Source: an uncultured Gemmatimonadales bacterium
GTDB taxonomy: Bacteria > Gemmatimonadota > Gemmatimonadetes > Longimicrobiales > Gaopeijiaceae
DNA length: 41,750 nucleotides
Direction: 5' to 3'
NCBI GenBank assembly: GCA_937919655.1
Contig: CALFPJ010000006.1
Location: forward strand, 1 to 41,750
The notes under the pieces were generated by a model. It made no database searches, was not told where the DNA came from, and saw nothing but the letters and a program-made list of their open reading frames with translations. How positions within the stretch are numbered: position 1 is the stretch's first letter; each line of letters opens with the position of its first letter. Below, one piece after another: positions 1 to 9,131 of this stretch. The position numbers and the translations under genes are program-made.

Positions 1-56
1 CCGCAGCAGTTGTGTCCGCGAAAGAACGCGGTAATGCCCCCCCCCCACCGCGAGCG

Positions 57-208
57 GAGTTCGCGAGGAAGGGCGTCCTCCGCAGAGGATATCGGCGTGT
101 GGATCCGGTCGGCCGCGCGCCGCTAAGCGCAGCCTCACCCCGGCAGCATAACCCCCCCCGCCGACGGCGAAGCGATCCTCGGAGGAGGACGCCCTTCCTC
201 GCGAACTC
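57..208. repeat. MITE-like 25-bp perfect inverted repeat
   Basis: Bases 57-81 are the exact reverse complement of bases 184-208 (25 bp, no mismatch), separated by 102 bases. Pairing partly continues inward, since GAGGAT at 85-90 has its complement around 174-179. The spacer is GC-rich with an 8-C run (152-159), and a 10-C run lies just outside (37-46). The right arm ends 11 bases beyond the stop codon of the minus-strand gene at 220-645, so that transcript would run into it. No T-tract follows and I see no target duplication. It could be a small non-autonomous mobile element, a long-stem RNA structure or a recombination remnant. The repeat is seen directly; its nature is inference. Confidence 0.75.
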
Positions 209-219
209 ACCCACAAAAG

Positions 220-645
220 TTAAGCTGCAGCCACCCCGCGTAGCGCCACCCGCGCTTGGCGCTCTGCCAAGGCGATTGCGTACCACCGGTTGACGTCCCG
301 GGGCGAGTAGGGATCCAGCCCCCGACCCAGCCAGCGTACACTTTCTCGGAGTAGGAGGGCCGACGGGTGGAGGGCACTATCCTCCGCGGGGTCGGTGGAA
401 ATCAGAACCCACGGGTCAAGAGAAAATGCGTCCGTCCGGGCATGCGAAGGTTCCCGCCAGGGCCCTTTTGAGGGGTCCAAGAGCCTGAACAGAGAGGGGT
501 GATCCTCGAGGTGGCCCCGGAGTCGACCGGCATCCAGAGTCCTGTCGATGCGCTCGGCAACGACTTCCAATAGTTCGCTCAGTCGTAAGGCGGGGTGGGG
601 ATGTTGTTTGAGGGTTTGCAGGGCGCACTCTACGATGGGGCTCAT
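220..645 (-). CDS. hypothetical protein with winged-helix-like N-terminus
   Basis: This is a 141-residue protein of unknown function. The ATG at 645 is preceded by GGAGA six bases upstream, which favours it over the longer upstream extension of the same frame. Residues about 3-62 look like a small helical domain ending in a wing (HPSLFRLLDPSKGPWR), a pattern typical of HARE-HTH or RpoE-delta-like winged helices. The C-terminal half holds LRESVRWLGRGLDPYSPRD, an amphipathic helical stretch. A similar N-terminal pattern occurs in the exonuclease at 14658-15530. It is divergent from the HIT gene at 854 and its stop lies beside the inverted repeat at 57-208. A DNA- or RNA-binding role is possible but not shown. 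Confidence 0.6.
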   Translation of the reverse strand: MSPIVECALQTLKQHPHPALRLSELLEVVAERIDRTLDAGRLRGHLEDHPSLFRLLDPSKGPWREPSHARTDAFSLDPWVLISTDPAEDSALHPSALLLRESVRWLGRGLDPYSPRDVNRWYAIALAERQARVALRGVAAA

Positions 646-853
646 GACGCGTCTCCATTTGGCGGACCCTTGGGGGGCATCCGAACGCTGAAGGTCGATG
701 CTCGAGGGGGGCCGCTCCATGGTATTTAGGGACGGACTCCCCACGAAGTACCTCTGGGACCGATTCGAGCATTGCGCTGCGCCGGGCCCGCCAGCAAGAT
801 CGAGAGGGCGCGCGCAGCGCCTTCTCCGCTCCAGCCCGTTTCCGGCCCTGACC

Positions 854-1204
854 ATGACCCAATCCGACTGCCTTTTCTGCAAACTCGTCGCTGGCGATAT
901 CCCGGCCGACGTCGTCTTCAGAAGTGATCGTGTCCTTGCGTTTCGTGACATCAGTCCGCAGGCCCCAGTCCACATTCTCGTCATTCCGTCCGAACACATT
1001 GGGTCGCTTGATCAAGCCGGTGATACACATGCGACCGTGCTGGGTGAGGTGCTGCTCACAGCCCGCGATCTGGCGCGCTCGGAAGGACTGGCCGAGGGCG
1101 GCTACCGAACGGTGATCAACACCGGGGACGACGGCGGGCAGACGGTGCATCACCTGCATCTCCACCTGCTCGGGGGCCGCTCGATGACCTGGCCTCCTGG
1201 CTGA
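854..1204 (+). CDS. HIT-family nucleotide hydrolase (HINT/PKCI type)
   Basis: The 116-residue protein matches the histidine-triad superfamily of Zn-independent nucleotide phosphoramidases and hydrolases. The start MTQSDCLFCKLVAGDIPAD is the usual HINT N-terminus, and the triad HLHLHLL sits near the C-terminus within GQTVHHLHLHLLGGR, followed by the typical end MTWPPG. Length agrees with the family (110-120). The ATG at 854 is chosen because the family begins there; the frame is open further upstream but that part is not family-like. It likely removes AMP or similar groups from nucleoside phosphoramidates in the cytoplasm. A 136-base gap separates it from yqeY, so it is probably a separate unit. 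Confidence 0.93.
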   Translation: MTQSDCLFCKLVAGDIPADVVFRSDRVLAFRDISPQAPVHILVIPSEHIGSLDQAGDTHATVLGEVLLTARDLARSEGLAEGGYRTVINTGDDGGQTVHHLHLHLLGGRSMTWPPG

Positions 1205-1263
1205 TGTTCGGGTGACGAGCCAGTCCGTCGCGGCGGCAGGAGTCGTCCGCCGTACGATGTTGT

Positions 1264-1293
1264 TTGACCCATCCTCAGCATCTAGGGTAACCT
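1264..1293 (+). promoter_or_regulatory. candidate sigma70-type promoter before yqeY
   Basis: TTGACC (1264-1269), an 18-base spacer and TAACCT (1288-1293) lie 48 bases before the GTG of the YqeY gene. The -35 is good and the -10 is weak. This is the only promoter-like pair I see in the 136-base gap that precedes the long mutS2-dnaG-recJ run. Confidence 0.25.
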
Positions 1294-1340
1294 TCGGTCT
1301 CTTCCTATCGTGATGTCCTGAGCCCGAGAAAAATCCTAGC

Positions 1341-1784
1341 GTGTCAACCGATCTAAAGAGTCGACTCAAGGCGGATCTGATCACGGCCAGAAAGGGTCGT
1401 GACAAGTTGCGCACGCTGGTGCTGTCGACGGCCCTTTCGGAAGTTCGGAACAAAGAGATCGACACGCGCATCGACATCGATGACGCCGGCGTGATTGCGG
1501 TGATTTCAAAGGGGATCAAGCAGCGGAAGGATGCGGCGGACCAGATGAGGGCGGCGGGCCGTGAAGAACTCGCCTCGATTGAGGACGGGCAGTCCGCGGT
1601 GCTCGCTGAGTACTTGCCTGTAGGCCTCTCGGAAGCGGAGGTGCGGGAGATCGTCCGCAAGGCGGTCGCGGGGGGTGCGAATCAGATGGGCGCGCTCATG
1701 GGCGTCGTCATGCCACAAATCCGGGGACGCTTCGATGGCACAGCGGCGAACCGCATCGTGCGGGAGGAGCTGGAAAGCATTTGA
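1341..1784 (+). CDS. yqeY: GatB/YqeY domain protein
   Basis: The 147-residue protein has the full-length YqeY pattern: an N-terminal helical part (STDLKSRLKADLITARKGRD), then the conserved KQRKDAADQMRAAGR and ASIEDGQSAVLAEYLP segments, and the C-terminal MGALMGVVMPQIRGRFDG. This C-terminal domain resembles the tail of the GatB amidotransferase subunit, which binds tRNA; the role of stand-alone YqeY is not settled. The start is GTG with no strong ribosome binding site, chosen from family length (about 148). It is followed after 37 bases by mutS2. In many bacteria rpsU precedes yqeY; no rpsU is present here. Confidence 0.93.
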   Translation: MSTDLKSRLKADLITARKGRDKLRTLVLSTALSEVRNKEIDTRIDIDDAGVIAVISKGIKQRKDAADQMRAAGREELASIEDGQSAVLAEYLPVGLSEAEVREIVRKAVAGGANQMGALMGVVMPQIRGRFDGTAANRIVREELESI

Positions 1785-1821
1785 TGAAGTTCTGCACGCC
1801 GGGGCCGGGGGGCTGACCAGG

Positions 1822-4197
1822 GTGAGCCGGCACGCACTCGACGTCTTGGAGTTCGATCGAGTCCTTGAACGGGTGGCCGCGAGGGCGTCGAGCGAGCTTG
1901 GGCGTCGCCGCTTGATGAGTCTACTGCCCTCGGACGACCTCCCGACGGTCAAGCGTGAGCTGGGCCGAGTCGCGTCCACCATGCGATTCATCGATGAGGC
2001 TCCCGATTGGGGCATGGTCCAAGTTCCTGATGTCTCCTCGGCGCTCGCGCTCCTGCGGGCCGAAGGAACGGTCCTTGAACCGATTCAAATGCACCAAATC
2101 GGGGTCCTCCTGAATTCATCCCGGCGGCTCTCGGTTGAACTCAAGGCTAGGGACGATCGTTTTCCGGAGCTTGATGCTCTCGCTGGACTTCTCATCGAGC
2201 GGCGGGACCTTGAGCAGTCGATCGAACGTTGTGTGGACGCCGAAGGACATGTGCTCGACAGCGCCTCCTCAGACCTCAAGAAGGTCCGCAGTCGCCTGCG
2301 CGGGGCGCATTCTAGGATCGTAAAGAAGCTCGAGGGATATCTCTCGACCTTGTCCGACCGTTTCGTCGTGTCCGACGGGTCTGTGACGATCCGAGACGGG
2401 CGGTATGTGATCCCGGTGCGCCGTGAAGGCAAAGGCGAGGTGGGCGGGATCATTCACGATGAGTCGCAGTCAGGGGCGACGATTTTCGTGGAGCCGCCTA
2501 TCGCGATCGGGCTCATGAACGATCTGCGCGACTTGGAGCGCGAGGAAGGCCGTGAAATTCGCCGGGTCCTTGGCGAGCGCACCGCCGCGATCGCGCCGGA
2601 AGCTGAGGGCCTCCGCGGTGCACTTGGGGCCCTGATCGACTTCGACACCCTGCATACGCGCGCCCGGGTAGCACTGAAGTGGCGTGCGGTCATTCCGGAG
2701 ATGCACGACGCGCGCGACGTGCACATCCATGAGGGTCGCCATCCCCTTTTGTTGGACGCCGACCCGAAAGGAGTCGTGCCTTTCGAATTTGATCTCCTTG
2801 AAGACGAACGCGCCGTTGTTGTGTCCGGGCCTAATACAGGCGGCAAGAGTGTGTTCCTCAAGGCGACCGGGTTGGTCTGTGCGCTGGCACAAAGCGGCGT
2901 CGTGCCGCCGGTCGGTAAGGGGACTCGACTCCCCCTATTCAGTACGTTCTTCGCGGATATCGGAGATGAACAGTCGATCGCGCAGAACCTATCCACGTTC
3001 TCGGCCCACCTGGCGAATTTGTCGGAAATTGTGGCGGGCGCGGACCATCGTTCCCTGGTCTTGATCGATGAAATGGGGACTGGGACCGACCCGGCCGAAG
3101 GTGCCGCCCTGGCACGATCGATTCTTGAGGAACTCGTGGCCCGTGGCGCGACTGCTTTGGTCTCTTCGCACCTCGGCGACCTGAAGCGGCTCGACTCCGA
3201 GGGAAGTGGGATCGTCAATGCCTCTCTCCAGTTCGATGCTGAGCGTATGGCGCCCACCTACCGATTCGTGAAGGGACGCCCCGGTCGCAGCTACGGGCTC
3301 GCGATCGCCAGGCGGATGGGTTTTCCTGACACCGTGCTCGATCGCGCTGAGGGTTATCGGAACGACGACGAGGCCCACATGGAGGAGGTGCTCGCGAGCC
3401 TCGAAAAGCGTGAAGCAGAAGCCGGGCGTCTCGTCCACGAACTAGACCTAGAGCGGGTCCAGAGCGCCCGACTCCGGGCCGAGATCGAGCGCAGGGAGAT
3501 CGTCCTGCGTGACGCCGAGCGCGGCGCGGAGCTGCGTGCCAGGGATGACGCACGCAAGCTGCTCATGGATGCCCGCGCGGAGGTCGACGAGGCCATCGCC
3601 GCCGTCCGCCGTGCGGCCGAGGAGCAGGGAGATCTGGAGGGGGCAGCTCGTTCTGCCCGGCGTCAAATCGAAGAAGCCGCCCGGCGCCAGCGTGACATGT
3701 CGGCGTCGCGGTCCGCGCGGCCCGCTGCCGCGATCGAACCGGGAGATCGGGTGCGTATCCACGCCAGTGGTGCGCGCGGGACGGTGTCAGAGGTGCGATC
3801 CAACCGTGCTCTCGTCGAGGTCGGGGCTTTGCGCATGGAGGTCGCTCTGTCGGAATTGGACGTCGTCGACGCTGCTCCGGTCGCGAACATCTCCCCGTTC
3901 TCTGGGCTCAAGAGCGGCGGTTGGGTCGGCCCGGAACTGGGGCAGGCTCGCATCGAGGTCGACTTGCGCGGCATGCGGGTCGACGAGATGGAGCTTGAGC
4001 TTCAACGCGCCCTGGACCAGGCGATCATCGAGGACATGTCAGAGCTTCGCATCATCCACGGCAAGGGCACGGGGGCGCTCCGAGCCCGCGTTTCTGAAGT
4101 TCTGGGCGCGGACACCCGCATCCAAACGTTCCGCATGGGCGGCCCGACTGAGGGCGGCGCGGGCGTGACGGTCGCACTGTTCGGAGAGCGGTCGTGA
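1822..4197 (+). CDS. mutS2: endonuclease MutS2 / ribosome-rescue ATPase
   Basis: The 791-residue protein matches MutS2 (usual length about 785). In order: an N-terminal core and clamp region, the ATPase with Walker A GPNTGGKS (residues 336-343) and Walker B LVLIDEMGTGTDP, a long coiled-coil region rich in Arg, Glu and Ala, and a C-terminal Smr domain from about residue 711 with VDLRGMRVDE and HGKGTGALR. The family suppresses recombination and, in Firmicutes, splits collided ribosomes; the Smr domain is the nuclease part. The GTG at 1822 is chosen because the conserved start RHALDVLEFDRVLERV follows directly; the frame is open further upstream, overlapping yqeY. Its last four bases overlap the dnaG start (GTGA). 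Confidence 0.95.
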   Translation: MSRHALDVLEFDRVLERVAARASSELGRRRLMSLLPSDDLPTVKRELGRVASTMRFIDEAPDWGMVQVPDVSSALALLRAEGTVLEPIQMHQIGVLLNSSRRLSVELKARDDRFPELDALAGLLIERRDLEQSIERCVDAEGHVLDSASSDLKKVRSRLRGAHSRIVKKLEGYLSTLSDRFVVSDGSVTIRDGRYVIPVRREGKGEVGGIIHDESQSGATIFVEPPIAIGLMNDLRDLEREEGREIRRVLGERTAAIAPEAEGLRGALGALIDFDTLHTRARVALKWRAVIPEMHDARDVHIHEGRHPLLLDADPKGVVPFEFDLLEDERAVVVSGPNTGGKSVFLKATGLVCALAQSGVVPPVGKGTRLPLFSTFFADIGDEQSIAQNLSTFSAHLANLSEIVAGADHRSLVLIDEMGTGTDPAEGAALARSILEELVARGATALVSSHLGDLKRLDSEGSGIVNASLQFDAERMAPTYRFVKGRPGRSYGLAIARRMGFPDTVLDRAEGYRNDDEAHMEEVLASLEKREAEAGRLVHELDLERVQSARLRAEIERREIVLRDAERGAELRARDDARKLLMDARAEVDEAIAAVRRAAEEQGDLEGAARSARRQIEEAARRQRDMSASRSARPAAAIEPGDRVRIHASGARGTVSEVRSNRALVEVGALRMEVALSELDVVDAAPVANISPFSGLKSGGWVGPELGQARIEVDLRGMRVDEMELELQRALDQAIIEDMSELRIIHGKGTGALRARVSEVLGADTRIQTFRMGGPTEGGAGVTVALFGERS

Positions 4198-6011
4198 TCC
4201 CGGACGATCAGGTCGCACAGGTGCGCGCTGCGGCCGACATCGTGGATGTCATCAACGAGTTCGTACCGCTAAAGAAATCAGGTCGCGAGTACAAAGCGAA
4301 CTGCCCCTTCCATGAGGAACGGACGCCGAGCTTCTACGTGGTCCCGGACAAGGGGTTCTACAAGTGCTTCGGATGCGGGAAGTCCGGTGACGTCTTTGGC
4401 TTCGTGATGGAAAGGCAGGGACTCGACTTCGTGGAGGCCGTCAAACACGTGGCAGGCCGCGCGGGCATAGAGGTTCATGAAACCAAACGGGCCCGGGAAG
4501 AAGACGATCCCAATCGTCCGCTGTACGAGATCAACGGGTTCGCGAAAGAGTGGTTTCGCGGTCAGCTCGTGGACCCCGCCGTCGGGGCGGTCGCCCGCGC
4601 ATATCTCGAGGGTCGAGGCATTAGCGCCGAGGTTGCCGAGCGCTTCGGGCTGGGTTTCGCACCGGACGAGTGGCGCGGCCTGAGGGACGCCGCTGCCACC
4701 CATGGACTGGACGAAGGCCTGATGAATGAGGTGGGCCTTCTTGGCGTGAGCGACCGTTCCAAAGAGCCGTACGACCGCTTCCGTTCGCGGATCATCTTCC
4801 CGATTGAAGGCCTTTCAGGGAAGGTCATCGCCTTCGGAGGTCGGATTCTGGAGGGGGATGGCAAGGACGCGCCGAAGTACTACAACTCCCCTGAGACGCC
4901 GATCTACCATAAGGGGCACAATCTCTATGGCCTCTCATGGGCCCGGCACGCGATCCGCCGTGAGGAGACGGCGCTCGTGGTCGAGGGCTACATGGATGTC
5001 GTGTCGCTCGCCGCGAACGGGTTCGAGAACGTGGTCGCACCTCTCGGTACGGCGTTGACGCCCGAGCAAGCCAAATTGTTGGGCCGCTACACGACCCGAG
5101 TGCTCCTGCTTTTCGACTCTGATGCCGCGGGTCTGAAGGCTACGTTCCGGGCGGGCGACACGCTCCTAGAAGCCGGACTGCATCCCGCTGTGGTGACACT
5201 GCCACCTGGAGAGGATCCGGATACGCTGGTGAGGTCCGGCGGGGCCGCCGCGCTTAACAGCTACTTGGATCAGGCCGTCGACGTGCTCGACAGGAAGCTC
5301 CAGATCCTTGAAGAGAAGGACCACTTTTCGTCGATCGAACGGACGCGGGCGGCGGTCGATCGACTGCTACCTACAATTCGAGCCGCCTTGGATCCGGCAC
5401 TGCGCGACATCTACGTCGCCAAGGTCGCGGACAGAACCGGTGTTCGTCGCGAGACCCTTGAGGCTGAACTCGAACGTTCCCGGCCCGGGCTAGCGCATAC
5501 TCGTGTCGAGCCCGTTTCTCGTCCGCGGCCGCAGGTAACCGCTCGATTCCTGCGAGCGGGCGCGGAGCACCAACTCCTGCTCATGATGACCAAAGGCCCC
5601 GAATGGGTGGAACGAGCTGGCGAGTTGATTGCGCCCCAAGACTTTGACGATCCATCGCACCGCACCATCTTTCAAGCACTACTTGAAGCCCCTGAGTTGC
5701 GCGCTGCGCCGCTCTCTATGGATTCGGTTGCCTCAGACCGCTTCGAGGAGATCCTTTCGGATCCGATTGAGGTTGCACACGGGTCTGACGTTTTCATGAA
5801 GTCTGTGAATCGGATTCGAGCCTTGGTGTTAGATCGGCGTATCAAGGATATTCAGCGTCGGCTTGAGGCGACTCAGAACGAAGACGACAAGCTTGCACTC
5901 GTGAGTGAAAAGGCCGGGTTGACGCATGAATTGCGTGCACTCGACCCGACGATTTTGGACAAACGCAGTTCGACGCAAATACCGAACAACCTCAGAGAGC
6001 CCAGACGATGA
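4194..6011 (+). CDS. dnaG: DNA primase DnaG
   Basis: This 605-residue primase makes RNA primers at the replication fork. The CHC2 zinc finger is complete (C37, H40, C58, C61). The TOPRIM core shows LVVEGYMDVVSL and LLLFDSDAAGLKA, including the acidic metal-binding residues. The C-terminal part fits the DnaB-helicase-binding domain. The GTG start overlaps the mutS2 stop by four bases and its own TGA overlaps the next ATG (ATGA at 6008). The usual downstream partner rpoD is not here; a coiled-coil zinc-ribbon gene takes its place. Confidence 0.97.
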   Translation: MIPDDQVAQVRAAADIVDVINEFVPLKKSGREYKANCPFHEERTPSFYVVPDKGFYKCFGCGKSGDVFGFVMERQGLDFVEAVKHVAGRAGIEVHETKRAREEDDPNRPLYEINGFAKEWFRGQLVDPAVGAVARAYLEGRGISAEVAERFGLGFAPDEWRGLRDAAATHGLDEGLMNEVGLLGVSDRSKEPYDRFRSRIIFPIEGLSGKVIAFGGRILEGDGKDAPKYYNSPETPIYHKGHNLYGLSWARHAIRREETALVVEGYMDVVSLAANGFENVVAPLGTALTPEQAKLLGRYTTRVLLLFDSDAAGLKATFRAGDTLLEAGLHPAVVTLPPGEDPDTLVRSGGAAALNSYLDQAVDVLDRKLQILEEKDHFSSIERTRAAVDRLLPTIRAALDPALRDIYVAKVADRTGVRRETLEAELERSRPGLAHTRVEPVSRPRPQVTARFLRAGAEHQLLLMMTKGPEWVERAGELIAPQDFDDPSHRTIFQALLEAPELRAAPLSMDSVASDRFEEILSDPIEVAHGSDVFMKSVNRIRALVLDRRIKDIQRRLEATQNEDDKLALVSEKAGLTHELRALDPTILDKRSSTQIPNNLREPRR

Positions 6012-6844
6012 CGCAGCGCCGCCGCACCGCACTGAAAGAACTTCAAGAACTCGATCAGGATCTATTGGACGCCAAAGAAGGCATCCAGGACTACGATCCC
6101 AAATTCGAAGCGGTCGAAAACCCCGCTCTCGTACTAGAGAGCGAAACCGTGCGCACGCGGTCTCGGGTCCAGGAAATGAAGCTTGAGGAGCGTCGACTCG
6201 AGCTGAGTCTGGAGGAGAAAAAGACAAGACAAGAGCGGCTTGATGAGCGTCTCGGGAGTGTCAAGAACCTGCGAGAGGAAGCCGCGGTCAGTGCGGAACT
6301 AGAGATGGTGAAGCGGGCGCTGCAGAGTGATGAGCAGGAGGCGTTCTCTCTCCTCGACCAGATTCGAACTCTGGAAGACAAACTTGCCGATCTGGAAGTT
6401 CGATACGCTGAGGCGAAAGGCCTGGTAGAGCCCGCCCTCGCGGCCCTGATCGCAGAGCGAGATGCTGGCAAGGCCGCTGTCGCCGCTCTGGTCGCTCAGC
6501 GTGAGAGCTTCGTCGCCGGCATGGACCCGGTAGAACTCAAGCTATACGAAGGTATTCGCCGAGGTGGGCGTCGCAAGGCGGTCGCGGAACTCACCCTTGA
6601 CGGCGCATGCGCAAACTGCTTCGGGGTGATTCCGCTGCAGCTTCAAAACGAGATCCGACACGGCAATGGGCTCCATCGTTGCGAGGCCTGCGGCGTTATT
6701 CTCGCGGCCCCCGACCCGGATGCCGCAGAAGCCGAAGCGGCAGCCGAGGCAGCGAAGCTCGCTACTGCGGCCGCAGTAGTAGCGGATCAGGCGAACGGCG
6801 ACGAGGCCGGCACAGCTGACGACGGGGAAGCGGAAGAGGAGTGA
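6008..6844 (+). CDS. COG1579-type coiled-coil zinc-ribbon protein
   Basis: The 278-residue protein has a long predicted coiled coil (residues about 5-175, Glu/Arg/Leu-rich heptads). A C-terminal zinc ribbon with two CxxC pairs follows (CANC and CEAC), then an acidic Ala/Glu tail of about 45 residues. This is the zf-RING_7 / COG1579 (CT398-like) layout, often described as a nucleic-acid-binding or flagellar/secretion-associated protein, with no firm function. It sits between dnaG and recJ with four-base overlaps on both sides, so it is probably co-translated with replication and repair proteins. The acidic tail is longer than usual for the family. Confidence 0.85.
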   Translation: MTQRRRTALKELQELDQDLLDAKEGIQDYDPKFEAVENPALVLESETVRTRSRVQEMKLEERRLELSLEEKKTRQERLDERLGSVKNLREEAAVSAELEMVKRALQSDEQEAFSLLDQIRTLEDKLADLEVRYAEAKGLVEPALAALIAERDAGKAAVAALVAQRESFVAGMDPVELKLYEGIRRGGRRKAVAELTLDGACANCFGVIPLQLQNEIRHGNGLHRCEACGVILAAPDPDAAEAEAAAEAAKLATAAAVVADQANGDEAGTADDGEAEEE

Positions 6845-8610
6845 CCAAGTCTGGGCGGAACGGGACGCCTTCGCGGCTCCGTCCGCCCGCTCCTCACTGG
6901 CTCCTTCCAGAAGCAGCCGATCCAGACGTCCTTGATGCCCTTGTCGCAGCACTGCGCCTTCCGCGCGCAGTGTGCGCCGTGCTGGCCGGTAGGGGGATCA
7001 CCGAGCCGGACGAGGCGAAGGTGTTCTTGCGGCCTCGCATGGACCAACTCCATGACGCGGGCCTGCTCGCCGACGGGCGAAAGGCAGCTGCCCGTATCGC
7101 TGTGGCGATTCGTTCTGGCGAGACACTGCTCGTTCATGGCGACTACGATGTCGACGGAATCTGCGCGACTGCCCTACTCACGCGCTGGCTGACCCACCTT
7201 GGCGGTTCTGTGGTGCCTTTTGTGCCTCACCGCCTCAAGGACGGGTACGATTTCGGGCCCTCAGGCCTCGCGGCTGCGCGCCAGGCTGGTGCTACCCTGA
7301 TCGTGACCGCTGACTGCGGCACGGTCGCACACGCGATCGTAGAGCAGGCGGTGGGGGAGGGGATCGACGTTGTCGTGACCGACCACCATACGGTCGCGGG
7401 CGGCCTACCCGCAGCGCTGGCCGTCGTGAACCCACAGCGTCCCGATTGTTCGTATCCGGACAAGGGCCTCTGTGGCACGGGGGTCGCCTACAAGCTGTGC
7501 GATTTGGTGGGCCGAGAGATGGGCACCCCCCCCGACGTGTTGGACCAGTACCTCGATCTCGTCGCGCTGGCCACCGTGGCAGACCTCGTGCCCCTTCGTG
7601 GCGAGAATCGGGTGCTGGTTCACTTCGGATTGCGTCGTTTCGCGACGTCCAGGGTCCTGGGTCTCCAGGCGCTCACCGCGGTCGCTGGGGTCACGAACTC
7701 GGAAGTCACCGCCGGCAAGCTCGGCTTCGTGGTGGCCCCTCGCATCAATGCGGCCGGCCGCATTGGTGACTCGGCAGACGCGTTGCGCCTCCTCCTGACC
7801 GATGACGCTGAAGAGGCCCGGGTGCTGGCCCAGCAACTGGATGCCATCAATCGGGCACGTCAGGATGAGGACAAACGAACCCTTGCTGAAGCGCTTGACC
7901 TTCTGGATCAGACGTTCGACCCGGAGCGTGACTTCGGCGTCGTGCTCGCGTGCGAAGGCTGGCATCCAGGGGTCATTGGCATCGTGGCTTCCAGAATCGT
8001 CGAACGGGTGCATCGCCCCGTTGTCCTCATTGCACTCGACGGGGACAAGGGCAGGGGCAGCGCCAGATCGATTCCGGGCTTCGATCTTTACAAAGCCCTG
8101 GCGGCCTGCTCGGAACACATGGGACGCTTTGGAGGGCACAAACAAGCCGCCGGCATGGATGTGAGGCGAGAAAATGTGACAGAACTGCGCCAGGCGTTCA
8201 ACGAAGCCGCGCGTTCGTCTCTGGAGCCCGAACTCCTGCGACCCAAAATCAGGGCCGACCTCGAACTTCATCTGGGCGACGTCGATCTCCAGTTGGTGCA
8301 TTGGCTGGACTACCTTGGCCCCCATGGCATGGGCAATCCCGGTCCAGTGTTTGTGGCCCACGAAGTGCGAGTCGAGGGCGCGAGACTGGTCGGATCGGAC
8401 CACCTGAAGGCCACGTTGGCCCAGGGGTCCGCCCGCGTGGAAGCCATCGGCTTCGGCCTCGCGGCTGCGCATGATCCTGCCACTGTCCACGAAAGCGACT
8501 ACGACGTGATCTATCGCCTAGAGCGAAACGAGTGGAAAGGACGGTCCCGCCTTCAGGCGCGACTGTTGTCGCTACGGCGATCGGCAGGGGCAGGAGGGAG
8601 TCCGGCATGA
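6841..8610 (+). CDS. recJ: single-stranded-DNA-specific exonuclease RecJ
   Basis: The 589-residue protein is a complete RecJ, the 5'-3' ssDNA exonuclease of RecF-pathway recombination and repair. DHH phosphoesterase motifs are present in order: HGDYDVDGICA (about residues 99-109), TADCGT, VTDHHTV and NAAGRIGD. The DHHA1 domain follows with GSARSIPGFDLYKAL and GRFGGHKQAAGM, and then the C-terminal OB-like domain. GTG at 6841 overlaps the upstream stop by four bases; the TGA overlaps the rsmD ATG. Length is typical (570-590). Confidence 0.96.
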   Translation: MTKSGRNGTPSRLRPPAPHWLLPEAADPDVLDALVAALRLPRAVCAVLAGRGITEPDEAKVFLRPRMDQLHDAGLLADGRKAAARIAVAIRSGETLLVHGDYDVDGICATALLTRWLTHLGGSVVPFVPHRLKDGYDFGPSGLAAARQAGATLIVTADCGTVAHAIVEQAVGEGIDVVVTDHHTVAGGLPAALAVVNPQRPDCSYPDKGLCGTGVAYKLCDLVGREMGTPPDVLDQYLDLVALATVADLVPLRGENRVLVHFGLRRFATSRVLGLQALTAVAGVTNSEVTAGKLGFVVAPRINAAGRIGDSADALRLLLTDDAEEARVLAQQLDAINRARQDEDKRTLAEALDLLDQTFDPERDFGVVLACEGWHPGVIGIVASRIVERVHRPVVLIALDGDKGRGSARSIPGFDLYKALAACSEHMGRFGGHKQAAGMDVRRENVTELRQAFNEAARSSLEPELLRPKIRADLELHLGDVDLQLVHWLDYLGPHGMGNPGPVFVAHEVRVEGARLVGSDHLKATLAQGSARVEAIGFGLAAAHDPATVHESDYDVIYRLERNEWKGRSRLQARLLSLRRSAGAGGSPA

Positions 8611-9131
8611 GGATCATCGGCGGACAGTGGGGCGGGCGTCGCCTAAAGCCGCTGAAGGGCAAGGACGTCCGCCCGACCACCGACCGCGTCCGTGAGGCCT
8701 GGATGTCAGCCATGGGCGGGCGCTTTGATGGCCTCACCATCGTCGATCTCTTCTCTGGCTCGGGTGCTCTGGGCCTCGAGGCGTTAAGTCGCGGCGCGGC
8801 GCAGGTCGTATTCGTTGAAGAGTCCCGAGCGGCCCGTGAAGTTATTGCGGCCAACGTGGCGCTTCTTGGGGCTGGCGAGCTGTGCACGATCGTCCCGACC
8901 GACGTCTTCAAATACCTCACCAAAGCCCCGGGACCTTTCGATCTCGCGGTTGCGGATCCTCCCTACGGGACGGATGATGCGACCCGACTCGTAGCGGCGT
9001 ATCTGAATGCGCCGTTTGCGCGGGAGCTTTGGTTGGAGCATCCTTCGCGCGAGACCTTGAACGTGCCGGACACCTCGCGCATGCGGCGCTACGGCGACAC
9101 CGCCCTCACCACCATTACCTCCGAGCTATGA
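8607..9131 (+). CDS. rsmD: 16S rRNA (guanine-966-N2)-methyltransferase RsmD
   Basis: The 174-residue protein begins MRIIGGQWGGRRLKPLKGK and carries RPTTDRVREA, the SAM-binding DLFSGSGALGLEALSRGA and the catalytic DPPY, which together define RsmD. It methylates G966 of 16S rRNA during 30S assembly. The ATG at 8607 overlaps the recJ TGA, and the 3' end overlaps the coaD ATG (ATGA at 9128). rsmD-coaD is a widely conserved pair, which supports both calls. Confidence 0.95.
   Translation: MRIIGGQWGGRRLKPLKGKDVRPTTDRVREAWMSAMGGRFDGLTIVDLFSGSGALGLEALSRGAAQVVFVEESRAAREVIAANVALLGAGELCTIVPTDVFKYLTKAPGPFDLAVADPPYGTDDATRLVAAYLNAPFARELWLEHPSRETLNVPDTSRMRRYGDTALTTITSEL

Noticed and set aside
37..46. Run of ten C as a phase-variation switch
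   Set aside because: No convincing gene crosses it; it is outside coding sequence.
220..999. Longer minus-strand frame (259 codons) including the 220-645 gene
   Set aside because: The extra part overlaps the start of the HIT gene and lacks a ribosome site. ATG 645 has GGAGA upstream.
416..1660. Long minus-strand open frame of 414 codons
   Set aside because: It lies across HIT and YqeY, has no family pattern and its composition is that of the antisense of a GC-rich gene.
7405..8490. Long minus-strand open frame inside recJ
   Set aside because: RecJ motifs on the plus strand are complete; the antisense frame is a shadow caused by high GC at third codon positions.
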